Assembly (NCBI GenBank): GCA_011525685.1
Contig: WYBW01000161.1
Coordinates: 1-52,413 of the forward strand
Direction of reading: 5' to 3'
Length of the DNA: 52,413 nucleotides
Origin: Verrucomicrobiia bacterium
GTDB lineage: Bacteria > Verrucomicrobiota > Verrucomicrobiia > Limisphaerales > JADLHS01
Position 1 is the stretch's first letter. Every line of letters begins with the position of its first letter. A model generated the notes under the pieces. That model did no database searches, was not told the DNA's origin, and saw nothing but the letters and a program-made list of their open reading frames with translations. This document shows, piece by piece, positions 15,898 through 23,849 of this stretch. The translations under genes and the position numbers were made by a program.

Positions 15898-18800
15898 TCA
15901 TTCCTTCAACTCCTGCAACGCAAACGCCACATACGCGTCCCCGTAGGGCGTCCCGAGTTTGTTGCCGCCGGTGGACGCGATCACCACGTACTGCCGGCCA
16001 TTAACCTGATACGTCGCGGGTGGCGCGCTGCCGGTCCATGGCAGTTTCGCCGACCACAACACCGCCCCGGTGTCCTTGTCGTAAGCCCACAGTTTGTTGT
16101 CCCGCGCGCCGGCGCAGAAGACCAATCCGCCGGCGGTCACAATCGGACCTCCATAGTTTTCCGTGCCGGTCTTCGGAATGCCGGCGGCGGCGAGTTCGGG
16201 ATATTCGCCGTGCGGCACTTTCCAGAGCAGCTTGCCGGTATTGAGATCAAGGCAGTTGAGCGTGCCCCACGGCGGCTTGTTCGCCGGATAACCTTCGTGG
16301 TCGTAGAACTTGGGGTAGCCCGCGTCACGATAACGCGGTCGTTCCGGCATGGGCGGCGCGGGCGGCAGCGGTCGGTCGCGCAGCATCAGATAATCCACCA
16401 ACGCCTTGAGGTCGGGATGGCTGATGAGTTCCTCGGCATGGGCTGGCATGGCGTTGCTCCCCGTACGGACTTGATGGATGATCTGCTCGTCCGTGAGCCG
16501 ATGACGCAAGCCGCGCAACGCCGGCGCGGTGCCGATGCCCAACCGGTTGGTGCCGTGGCACTGGGCACAAGTCGTTTCGTAGAGCGCCTGCCCTCGCGTC
16601 TTCGGCGCGTTTGGGTCGTCCGGGGGATCGTCGTTTCGCGCCACGGTGATGAGCCAGCCGATGTGGTTGGCAGTGACATAAAGCCTGCCCGTGTCCTGGT
16701 CCACGCACGCGCCGGTCCACTCCGCGCCGCCATCAATGCCGAAGAACAGGTTCACCCGACCCTCGGTGAACGGACGGAACCACCCGGTCGTGGCGCTCTT
16801 GAACTGGGTCAACACCTGTTCCGCCACCTCTTCGTTCCGGTCGGTCAGGTCGGCCGCCGTGTATTCCATCTTGGAAAACGGTTCGGGCAGTTCCGGGTCG
16901 GGTTGATAGGGCGAGGTCAGTTCGCCGCGCAGATCGCTCGCGGGCGCACGGCGGAGGCGGAACGGAAAAACCGGTTTGCCCGTCACGCGATCCAGCAGCA
17001 GCGTGTTGCCGATCTTCGTGCAGACGGAAACCACGTCCACCCTCTTGCCTTCGCGCGTGATCGTGGAGAGGTTCGGCGGCGCGGGAATGTCGAGGTCCCA
17101 GATGTCGTGGCGGATTTCCTGAAAATGCCAGAGCCGTTTGCCCGTGCGCGCGTCAATGGCGACGAGGCAGTTGGCGAACAAATTGTCGCCGCGATGCCCG
17201 ACGCCAATGAAGTTGGGCTTGGGCGAGCCGGTGGTGATGTAGGCAATGCCGCGCACCTCATCCAAGGCCATGCCGCCCCAGCAATTCGCGCCGTAACTGA
17301 CGGTCCGATCCCAAGTGTCATATCCGAACTCCCCCGGCTGTGGAATCGTGTGGAACGTCCACAAATGTCTGCCCGTCACCACGTCAAAGCCCCAGACATC
17401 CTTCTCGAAACCGGGCACGACGATGATGCGCTCGAAAATCGCCGGCCCGGCGGTGGCGGCGCCGAAATCGCCCTGGGCCACGCCGGGCAACAAGGTCTTG
17501 CCGCCCTCACCGAAATCCGGGATTGGGCGGCCGGTTTTCGGGTTCAACGCATAAAGGTATTTGCCGGCGCAGAACAGGACGCGCTCAAGTGGGACAGGCA
17601 GCTTGCCTGTCTCGTGGGGTGAGACTGTCTGTTCCACGGAAGGGACAGGCGAGACACCTGTCCCACGAGACAGGCTGGAAGCCTGTCCCACTATATCGTC
17701 TCCCGCCCAGTAAATGAGGCCGCGAAACGCCGGTCTGCCTTGCGGCTCCTCGGGCTTGAAACGCCAAAGCTCCACTCCGGTTTCGGCATTCACCGCGACG
17801 ATGTGCCGGCCCGGGGTCGGCGCGAACATCACGCCGTTCACGATGATGGGATTGCACTGGATGTTGTTGCTGCCATCGCGCGAGTGGTAAACCCATGCCA
17901 CCTGGAGGTTCGTCACGTTCTGGCGATTGATCTGGTTCAACGCGGAAAACCGTGTGCCACCATTGTCGCCATGCGAACGATGCCACTTCGTGTAGGTTTC
18001 ACGTTTTGGAAATCCGTTGGCCGGCGTGAGTTCCTCCGGTTTCGCGGCTGGAATGGTTTGATACAGCGGCAACGTTTCGCGCTCCTTCGGGTCCTCAATG
18101 GCCCAATACTTCGATTGCAGGACAGGCGTCGCGCCTGTCTCCAAACTTGTGGTAATGGAATCAGGCGCGACGCCTGACCTACGCGCATCAAGTTGCTCCA
18201 CCAGCCGCTCCAAACCTCGCAGGTTTTCCTGCAGCCGCGTTTCCGCATCCTCCTCGGTGTGATTCAGAATGCCAATCGGCCCGCGCCAGCCGCTGTCGCG
18301 AATGATGTAGAGCAGGTTCAAATCGAGATCGCCCTGGCCAATCGGCAAAATCTTCTTACCCGACTGGTCGCCGCGGCGGACCATGCCGTTGAGGTTCAAC
18401 GCGACCAGATGCGGCTTCATCTGGTGCAGCAACTCCGCAAAACGATCAATGTGCTCGTGCCCGTGATGCTGGTTGTAAACGATGCCGACATTCGTGAGGC
18501 CCTGCCTCGTGAGCGCCTCGATGATGGCGATCTGGTTCGTCGGTTCCCCGAACCAGCCGCCGTGGTTGTAGAGCCCCACCGAACAGCCCACGCCAGCCGC
18601 GGCCTCGGCGATGGGCCGGATGCGCTGCGCCTCCGCATCAACGCGTGCCTTCTGCTCCTCCTGGCTCTTGGCGGCTTCGCCCCCGCCGGTGATCCACAGT
18701 TGAACGTCTTGCACGTTGTTGCGCTGGAGCACCTGGAGGATCAATTTCGCCTCGTCGTTCAGGACTCCGGGAAACCACCAGGCCAGCAGGCGGACATTGT

Positions 18801-19086
18801 GCCGTTTCAGCGCCGCAATTTCTTCGTCGAAGGTCGGAATGTGTTCCGCGCGATAGTCGTAGGCAAACAGCTTGAACCCGAGTTTCTCCATCATCGCCGC
18901 GCGTTCCTCCGGCCCGCGCTTCTTCGCGTCAAACGGCACGATGCACCAGGCGACGAGATTGGTGCGGGCGAAGAGGTCGTAATTGGGCGGCGACCCCCGG
19001 GGAGAAATCTGCGCGGGTCCAGTCAACGTTGTCGCAAGGACGACCACTCCGCCGAAAAGCCGCCGCCAGAAACTCGAGTGGTGCAT
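15898..19086 (-). CDS. Fusion: TIM-barrel + PQQ-dependent dehydrogenase + cytochrome c domain
   Basis: A 1062-residue exported protein. The signal peptide is about residues 1-26 (FGGVVVLATTLTGPAQ). Residues about 30-300 look like a xylose-isomerase/AP-endonuclease-type TIM barrel (SVGLYNHGGWFGEP, IVYNQHHGHEHIDRFAELL). Residues about 330-1060 form an eight-bladed PQQ propeller (HRSHGDNGGTRFSALNQIN; the blade motif ETGVELWRFKPEE). A class I cytochrome c domain is inserted, with CAQCH at 840-844 and a later Met (NAMPAHAEEL) as a likely axial ligand. PQQ enzymes oxidise sugars or alcohols in the periplasm, and the haem would carry the electrons away. A barrel fused in front of such an enzyme is unusual. 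Two palindromic repeats are translated in frame, one exactly in the linker between barrel and propeller. The start lies 3 bp after the dnaE stop. Confidence 0.9.
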   Translation of the reverse strand: MHHSSFWRRLFGGVVVLATTLTGPAQISPRGSPPNYDLFARTNLVAWCIVPFDAKKRGPEERAAMMEKLGFKLFAYDYRAEHIPTFDEEIAALKRHNVRLLAWWFPGVLNDEAKLILQVLQRNNVQDVQLWITGGGEAAKSQEEQKARVDAEAQRIRPIAEAAAGVGCSVGLYNHGGWFGEPTNQIAIIEALTRQGLTNVGIVYNQHHGHEHIDRFAELLHQMKPHLVALNLNGMVRRGDQSGKKILPIGQGDLDLNLLYIIRDSGWRGPIGILNHTEEDAETRLQENLRGLERLVEQLDARRSGVAPDSITTSLETGATPVLQSKYWAIEDPKERETLPLYQTIPAAKPEELTPANGFPKRETYTKWHRSHGDNGGTRFSALNQINRQNVTNLQVAWVYHSRDGSNNIQCNPIIVNGVMFAPTPGRHIVAVNAETGVELWRFKPEEPQGRPAFRGLIYWAGDDIVGQASSLSRGTGVSPVPSVEQTVSPHETGKLPVPLERVLFCAGKYLYALNPKTGRPIPDFGEGGKTLLPGVAQGDFGAATAGPAIFERIIVVPGFEKDVWGFDVVTGRHLWTFHTIPQPGEFGYDTWDRTVSYGANCWGGMALDEVRGIAYITTGSPKPNFIGVGHRGDNLFANCLVAIDARTGKRLWHFQEIRHDIWDLDIPAPPNLSTITREGKRVDVVSVCTKIGNTLLLDRVTGKPVFPFRLRRAPASDLRGELTSPYQPDPELPEPFSKMEYTAADLTDRNEEVAEQVLTQFKSATTGWFRPFTEGRVNLFFGIDGGAEWTGACVDQDTGRLYVTANHIGWLITVARNDDPPDDPNAPKTRGQALYETTCAQCHGTNRLGIGTAPALRGLRHRLTDEQIIHQVRTGSNAMPAHAEELISHPDLKALVDYLMLRDRPLPPAPPMPERPRYRDAGYPKFYDHEGYPANKPPWGTLNCLDLNTGKLLWKVPHGEYPELAAAGIPKTGTENYGGPIVTAGGLVFCAGARDNKLWAYDKDTGAVLWSAKLPWTGSAPPATYQVNGRQYVVIASTGGNKLGTPYGDAYVAFALQELKE
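17589..17691. repeat. Compound REP-like element inside the quinoprotein gene
   Basis: It is bounded by GTGGGACAGGC (17589-17599) and GCCTGTCCCAC (17681-17691). It holds three consecutive small hairpins, including GACAGGCAGCTTGCCTGTC and GACAGGCTGGAAGCCTGTC. It is translated in frame as roughly residues 465-499 (VGQASSLSRGTGVSPVPS, then HETGKLPVPLE) in the middle of the propeller. Confidence 0.9.
18117..18183. repeat. REP-like inverted repeat in the barrel-propeller linker
   Basis: The arms GACAGGCGTCGCGCCTG and CAGGCGCGACGCCTGACC face each other with a few mismatches at the outer ends. This is the same family as 2225-2300. It is translated in frame as residues about 301-323 (RRSGVAPDSI, SLETGATPVLQ), between the TIM barrel and the PQQ domain. 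Confidence 0.85.
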
Positions 19087-19089
19087 GAG

Positions 19090-22000
19090 TCAGTCTCCGT
19101 TGTCCGATTCCGTCCGCCGTCCCCATCTTTGCTGCCGTTCCGGCAACGCGGTGTCCACCTTCACGTAATAGGTGTCCTCGCCGAACTGCCGGTCCGCGGC
19201 CTCCTGGAGCTGGCGCGAGGGCATGACGTAAAACCGCTCGTGCGGCTCGATGAACACGACCTGGCCGGTGGGCTGGCGCAAACACAGCAGCAGCGGACAC
19301 CGCCCCGGATGCGCGGCCACCAGATCGCGCACGGCTTCCATGCTCTCCGGTTTCAAATGCGCGGTGTGCAACCGCAGGTGTACCTGCTTGGTGTATCTTC
19401 TGGGCGCGTCCTCCAGAGGCATGATTTCCTGGGGGAAGATCTTCGGACGCTCGTCGCTCGTGTTCACTTCGCCGACGACGAGGATGGCCTGGTTGAGCAC
19501 GAGCAACTCGCGATACTTGTCGTAGTTCTCGTTCATCACCAGCACCTGCACCGAGCCGTGCAGGTCCTCCAGGGTGATCATCGCGTAGGGTTTGCCGCTC
19601 TTCTTCGAGACGCCGTGTTGCGCGGCGGCGATGAGGCCGCCGAGGCGCGTCAGGCTGCGATTGGGCAGTTCGGCGAGGGCGGCGGTATGATGCAGACAAT
19701 ACTTTTCCAGGATCGGCGCGTAGGGTGTGAGCGGGTGGCCGGTGACGTAAAAGCCCAGCAGTTCCTTCTCGTGCGCGAGCAGTTCGTGCTGCGGCCACTC
19801 CGGCAGGTTGGCGATGGCCTCGGGCATGGGCGCGCTCTTTTCCTCCAACAAGCCGAAGAGCGAGCTTTGACCTTTCTGCTTGTCGGACTGGAGGCTGGCG
19901 GCGCGGGCCAGCGTGCGCTCGATCTGCGCGAACAGCGTGGCGCGCGTCTGTCCGAAACCGTCGCACGCGCCCGACTTGATGAGGGCTTCCAGAATCTTCC
20001 GGTTCACCGTGCGGCCATCGAGACGCTCGCACATGTCCGCGAGAGACGTGAATTTCCCGCCTTCGTCACGGGCTTTCAAAATGGTTTGTACCGCCACTTC
20101 ACCCACACCTTTGATGGCGGCAAGGCCGAAGCGAATGGCTGGAAGTGGGACAGGCGTCCCGCCTGTCTGAGCAACGGGCATCCCGCCCGCGTTGAGGTTG
20201 GGCTGAGATTCGGCGGCAGACTCGCTGGATGTTGTCTCCGCAAGGCAGGCTTTTCCGCTACCAAGGCGAAATTGACCGGCCGGCACTCGTGCCTGGGTTG
20301 GGTTCTCAGCGATATAATTCGCGAACTTTTCCAGGCTGCTTTCATCCCGCACGATGTGATCGAACGATTCGTCCTGCCAGAATTCGCCGGTGCGGCTCAA
20401 GACCTTGTTCGCTTCCTTGGCCGTGAACGATTTCCACGAGTGCAGAATCTCAGACAACGAGTGATTCATCACGGGCCGAAGCAGCACGTGAACATGATTG
20501 GGCATGATGGCGTAGTTGCCCAGCAGATAGCGTTCGCCGTCGAAGTGGTGCAGGGCCTGTTCGACGATGTCCGCGACTTTGGGATTCTTCAGCCAGCACT
20601 CACCTGCTCCCACGTCGAGATGGGCCTCCAGCTTTTCGCGAAACTCTTCGGCAATCTTCTCCACGAGTTCGCGCTGCCGCGCAGCGAGTGGGACAGGCGT
20701 CCCGCCTGTCCGCATCCTTTCTCCAGCGATGGTCGAACCAAGCTGCTTGGAAGGCTGTGCGACCTCCTCTGTGGCCAGTTTCTGAGCCTGCCTCAAGGCA
20801 GCGTCGCGCTCTTGTCGCCATTGCTCGAGAACGGATTTCGGCAACGAGTCGCCAAGCCTGAACGTGACAAAGTAAGTGACGCCCTCTTGCGTCCAGTGTG
20901 GCAGATGCCGGTTTTGCCGACCCGCCGGCCGGCGCTTGTCGAAGGCGGTGAAAGGTGTTGCGCCCGCCGCCTTGGATGAACGTTCCTCTCGCCTTTCCAG
21001 TCCTTGCATCGCGGGCGGGATGCCCGCCACTTGGACAGGCTGGAAGCCTGTCCCACTTTGGCGCGGTGCAAACGTCACCTGGCTTTCATTCACGTCCGGC
21101 GCGAGCACTTCGATGCCCATGGCGCGGGCTTCGGCGATGTATTGACTGAGCTTGGCGGTGTCGCCCATGTCGTTGGTCATCATCGCGCAGAGGAACTCGA
21201 CCGGGTAATTGGCCTTCAGATACGCGGTCTGATAGGCCACGATGGCGTAGGCGGCGGCGTGCGACTTGTTGAAGCCGTAACCGGCGAACTTCTCGAGCAA
21301 ATCGAAAATCTGGTTCGCCTTGGCCTTGGGGATGCGATTCTTCTCCTGGCAGCCCTTGACGAACGTCTCGCGCTGCTTCTGCATTTCCTCGACCTTCTTT
21401 TTGCCCATCGCGCGCCGGAGCAGGTCCGCGCCGCCGAGCGTGTAACCCGCCAGCACCTGCGCCGCCTGCATCACTTGTTCCTGGTAGATCAGGATGCCGT
21501 AGGTTTCCTTCGCGATGGGTTCGAGCAGGGGATGCTCATATTCCACCTTCACTTCGCCGTGCCGGCGCTTGATGAATTCGGGAATGAGGTCCATCGGCCC
21601 GGGACGATACAGCGCCACAAGCGCGGTGATGTGTTCGATGCTCGCGATTTGAAACTTCCGGCACAGGTCGCGCATCCCGCCGGATTCCAACTGAAACACG
21701 CCCAACGTGTTTGCCTTGTTCAGCAGGTCGTACGTCTTCGCGTCATCCAGCGGCAGGTGGTCCACGTCCACGGTGAGGCCCTTGGTCTGCCTGACCATCT
21801 CGCAGGTGTTGCGGATGACGGTGAGCGTTTTCAGCCCGAGGAAATCCATCTTGAGCAGGCCGAGATCGCCGACCGGGCCCATGGCGTATTGGGTGACGAG
21901 CGTGCCGCTGTCGTCCTGCTTGAGCGGGAGCAGGTTCACCAGCGGCTGGTCGCCGATGACCACGCCGGCGGCGTGAACGCTGGCGTTACGCGTGAGGTCC

Positions 22001-23775
22001 TCGAGGATGAGCGCGGTGTCAATCAACTCGCGCGTGGTTTCCTCGGTCTCGTAGGCCTGTTTGAGTTCGGGCGACTGCTTGAGCGCCTTTTCGAGCGTCA
22101 TCTTCAACTCGGCCGGGATCAGTTTCGCCAGGCGGTCGCACTCGCTGTAACTCAAACCCATCACGCGGCCCACGTCGCGCACCACCGATTTCGCGCCCAT
22201 GGTGCCGAAGGTGATGATCTGCGCGACGGAATCCCGGCCATACTTCTCGCGCACATACTCGATGACGTCGGCGCGGCGGTCGTCGGCGAAATCAATGTCA
22301 ATGTCGGGCGGATTGACGCGCTCGGGATTCAGGAAACGCTCGAACAACAGGCCGTAACGGATCGGATCCACGTTCGCGATCTCGAGCAGATACGTGACCA
22401 GCGAACCCGCGGCGCTCCCGCGGGCCACGCACGCGATGCCCTGGCTGCGGCCGTAGCGGATGAAATCGCCGACGATCAGAAAGTAGGAGATGAAGCCTGT
22501 TTTCTCGATGACCTGGAGTTCGGTTTGCAGGCGGTCAATCACGACCTTGAGGGCGGCTTGGACATTGGGGTCGGCGAGTTTCTTGACTGGCTCGCTCTCA
22601 CCCTGACGCTCTCCCGCGGGGAGTGGGGAGAGCAACCGGCGGTCATCACTTGCTCCCACGCTCGCCAGGTTGTCGGCAGTCGCAGTTTCGCTTGAAGACG
22701 GAGGATGATTCTCCCTCTCCCCAGGGGAGAGGGTCGGGGCGAGGGGTTCGTTTGCCCGATAAGTCGGCAACCGGCGGGGGTCCTCAATCCCCTCCACGAT
22801 GAACTCCTTGCCCTCCGCCCGGGCGTGGATGGTGTAACGGTGGAACAATCCCTCGGCCAGCCATTGCCGCAGGAAACCTTCGCGGGTGAAATGTTCCGGC
22901 GGATGAAACACCGGATAGTGCAGCGTCTTGAAATCGAACTCCACGTTGCACTTCTCCGCCACCTCGAGCGTGTTCTTGATGGCGTCCGGCACTTCGGCGA
23001 AGCGCGCCTGCATTTCGTCGGCGGAGCGCAGGTAGAACTGCTCGCGTTCGTAGCGCATCCGTTTCGTGTCCGTCAGCAGCGTCTGGGTGCCGATGCAGAT
23101 CAGGCAATCATGCGCGTGCCAGTGGCTTTTCTCGACGTAATGCACGTCGTTGGTCGCGACGAGTTTCAGGCCGAATTCCTTCGCCCACGCGATCAGGTGC
23201 TGGTTGACCCTGGCCTGTTCGGCAATGCCATGGTTCTGGAGTTCGAGATAAAAATCATCCGGCCCGAACGCCTGCTTGAACCAGTCCACCGTGTCGCGCG
23301 CCCGCGTCAACTGGTCCTTGATGATCCACTCGGGGATTTCGCTGGCCAGACAGCCGGACAGGGCGATGAGGCCCTCCTTGTGCGCGGCGAGCAGTTCCTT
23401 GTCTATGCGCGGTTTGTAGTAATAGCCCTCGAGGTGCGCGGCGGTGACGAGCTTGATCAGATTCTTGTAACCGGTCTCGTCCTTCGCCAGCAAACCGAGG
23501 TGGTGATAAACATCGCGCCCCCCCGAGGAAGTCTTCTTCTCCAACCGGCTGCCCGGGGCGACATACACCTCGCAACCGATGATCGGCTTGATGCCCTTTT
23601 CGCGGGCGGCCTTGTAGAAATCAATCACCCCGTGCATCGCCCCGTGGTCCGTGATGGCCAGGGCGGGAAACTTCAGGGCATGAGCTTTGTCCACCAACCG
23701 GTCCAGACGGCAGGCGCCATCGAGCAGCGAGTACTCGGTGTGAAGGTGAAGGTGGACAAATTCTGCGTGCGACAC
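19090..23775 (-). CDS. dnaE: DNA polymerase III alpha subunit with in-frame RAYT insertion
   Basis: The replicative polymerase, 1561 residues against about 1150-1200 in the family. It starts at GTG 23775 (MSHAEFVHLHLHTEYSLLDG), the PHP domain. The catalytic PDIDIDF has Asp491 and Asp493 in the palm. The fingers (NKSHAAAYAIVAYQTAYLKA) lead to VNESQVTFAPR at about 895-905. There the polymerase sequence stops and resumes at IRFGLAAIKGVGE (residue 1214), the helix-hairpin-helix region. The clamp-binding motif QSSLF is at 1303-1307 and an OB fold follows. The segment 907-1213 is a RAYT transposase with flanking REPs (listed separately). Residues about 341-395 are a second repeat-derived insert between PHP and palm. 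Without both inserts the length is normal. No frameshift or stop interrupts the gene. The next gene starts 3 bp downstream. Confidence 0.95.
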   Translation of the reverse strand: MSHAEFVHLHLHTEYSLLDGACRLDRLVDKAHALKFPALAITDHGAMHGVIDFYKAAREKGIKPIIGCEVYVAPGSRLEKKTSSGGRDVYHHLGLLAKDETGYKNLIKLVTAAHLEGYYYKPRIDKELLAAHKEGLIALSGCLASEIPEWIIKDQLTRARDTVDWFKQAFGPDDFYLELQNHGIAEQARVNQHLIAWAKEFGLKLVATNDVHYVEKSHWHAHDCLICIGTQTLLTDTKRMRYEREQFYLRSADEMQARFAEVPDAIKNTLEVAEKCNVEFDFKTLHYPVFHPPEHFTREGFLRQWLAEGLFHRYTIHARAEGKEFIVEGIEDPRRLPTYRANEPLAPTLSPGERENHPPSSSETATADNLASVGASDDRRLLSPLPAGERQGESEPVKKLADPNVQAALKVVIDRLQTELQVIEKTGFISYFLIVGDFIRYGRSQGIACVARGSAAGSLVTYLLEIANVDPIRYGLLFERFLNPERVNPPDIDIDFADDRRADVIEYVREKYGRDSVAQIITFGTMGAKSVVRDVGRVMGLSYSECDRLAKLIPAELKMTLEKALKQSPELKQAYETEETTRELIDTALILEDLTRNASVHAAGVVIGDQPLVNLLPLKQDDSGTLVTQYAMGPVGDLGLLKMDFLGLKTLTVIRNTCEMVRQTKGLTVDVDHLPLDDAKTYDLLNKANTLGVFQLESGGMRDLCRKFQIASIEHITALVALYRPGPMDLIPEFIKRRHGEVKVEYEHPLLEPIAKETYGILIYQEQVMQAAQVLAGYTLGGADLLRRAMGKKKVEEMQKQRETFVKGCQEKNRIPKAKANQIFDLLEKFAGYGFNKSHAAAYAIVAYQTAYLKANYPVEFLCAMMTNDMGDTAKLSQYIAEARAMGIEVLAPDVNESQVTFAPRQSGTGFQPVQVAGIPPAMQGLERREERSSKAAGATPFTAFDKRRPAGRQNRHLPHWTQEGVTYFVTFRLGDSLPKSVLEQWRQERDAALRQAQKLATEEVAQPSKQLGSTIAGERMRTGGTPVPLAARQRELVEKIAEEFREKLEAHLDVGAGECWLKNPKVADIVEQALHHFDGERYLLGNYAIMPNHVHVLLRPVMNHSLSEILHSWKSFTAKEANKVLSRTGEFWQDESFDHIVRDESSLEKFANYIAENPTQARVPAGQFRLGSGKACLAETTSSESAAESQPNLNAGGMPVAQTGGTPVPLPAIRFGLAAIKGVGEVAVQTILKARDEGGKFTSLADMCERLDGRTVNRKILEALIKSGACDGFGQTRATLFAQIERTLARAASLQSDKQKGQSSLFGLLEEKSAPMPEAIANLPEWPQHELLAHEKELLGFYVTGHPLTPYAPILEKYCLHHTAALAELPNRSLTRLGGLIAAAQHGVSKKSGKPYAMITLEDLHGSVQVLVMNENYDKYRELLVLNQAILVVGEVNTSDERPKIFPQEIMPLEDAPRRYTKQVHLRLHTAHLKPESMEAVRDLVAAHPGRCPLLLCLRQPTGQVVFIEPHERFYVMPSRQLQEAADRQFGEDTYYVKVDTALPERQQRWGRRTESDNGD
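20145..21056 (-). mobile_element. REP-bounded RAYT (Y1 transposase) unit nested in frame in dnaE
   Basis: A 912-bp unit, exactly 304 codons, with GTGGGACAGGC at 20145-20155 and its reverse complement GCCTGTCCCAC at 21046-21056. Just inside each end is a second pair, GGGCATCCCGCCCGCG and CGCGGGCGGGATGCCC. Between them the polymerase frame encodes a complete IS200/Y1-type REP-associated transposase. It begins RHLPHWTQEGVTYFVTFRL, has the HUH motif PNHVHVL (His1094, His1096 of the fused protein), the family block WQDESFDHIVRDE and the catalytic Tyr1154 in FANYIAENP. RAYTs nick and join REP hairpins in single-stranded DNA. No own stop codon is present, so it can only be made as part of the polymerase or, from an internal Met (residue 923), as a transposase-polymerase-tail protein. 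Confidence 0.92.
20688..20713. repeat. Secondary REP hairpin nested within the RAYT
   Basis: GTGGGACAGGCGTCCCGCCT (continuing to 20713) forms a hairpin of the same family as the element ends. It is translated in frame as RTGGTPVPLA, between the N-terminal part of the transposase and the helix before the HUH motif. This is a repeat inside a transposase inside a polymerase. Confidence 0.85.
22590..22755. repeat. Second in-frame palindromic insertion in dnaE (LSPGER-type)
   Basis: The right part holds the palindrome CCCTCTCCCCAGGGGAGAGG (near 22712). The left part holds CTCTCCCGCGGGGAGTGGGG (near 22613). The segment is translated as EPLAPTLSPGEREN, a Ser/Ala-rich middle, and LLSPLPAGERQGE, at residues about 341-395 between the PHP and palm domains. 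Related repeats translated as LSPGER or PLPAGER are common in genomes of this kind. The family differs from the GTGGGACAGGC repeats. Confidence 0.85.
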
Positions 23776-23849
23776 GCGGGCAGTTTACCCCCTGACGCAA
23801 AGCTGGCGCAAGGCGGGGATGCTTGCCGGGGGTGAACCGCGGTGCCGGC

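Noticed and set aside
18193..20979. 928-codon plus-strand open frame opposite dnaE and the quinoprotein gene
   Set aside because: It is antisense to two well-supported genes, crosses their junction, and shows only Arg/Leu/Val/Gln-rich composition with no family motif.
20145..21056. Intein in dnaE
   Set aside because: DnaE is a classic intein host, but the insert has no N-terminal Cys/Ser splice block, no C-terminal His-Asn and no homing endonuclease motif. It is a Y1-type transposase with REP ends.
21004..22695. 563-codon plus-strand frame opposite dnaE
   Set aside because: Antisense shadow of conserved polymerase codons.
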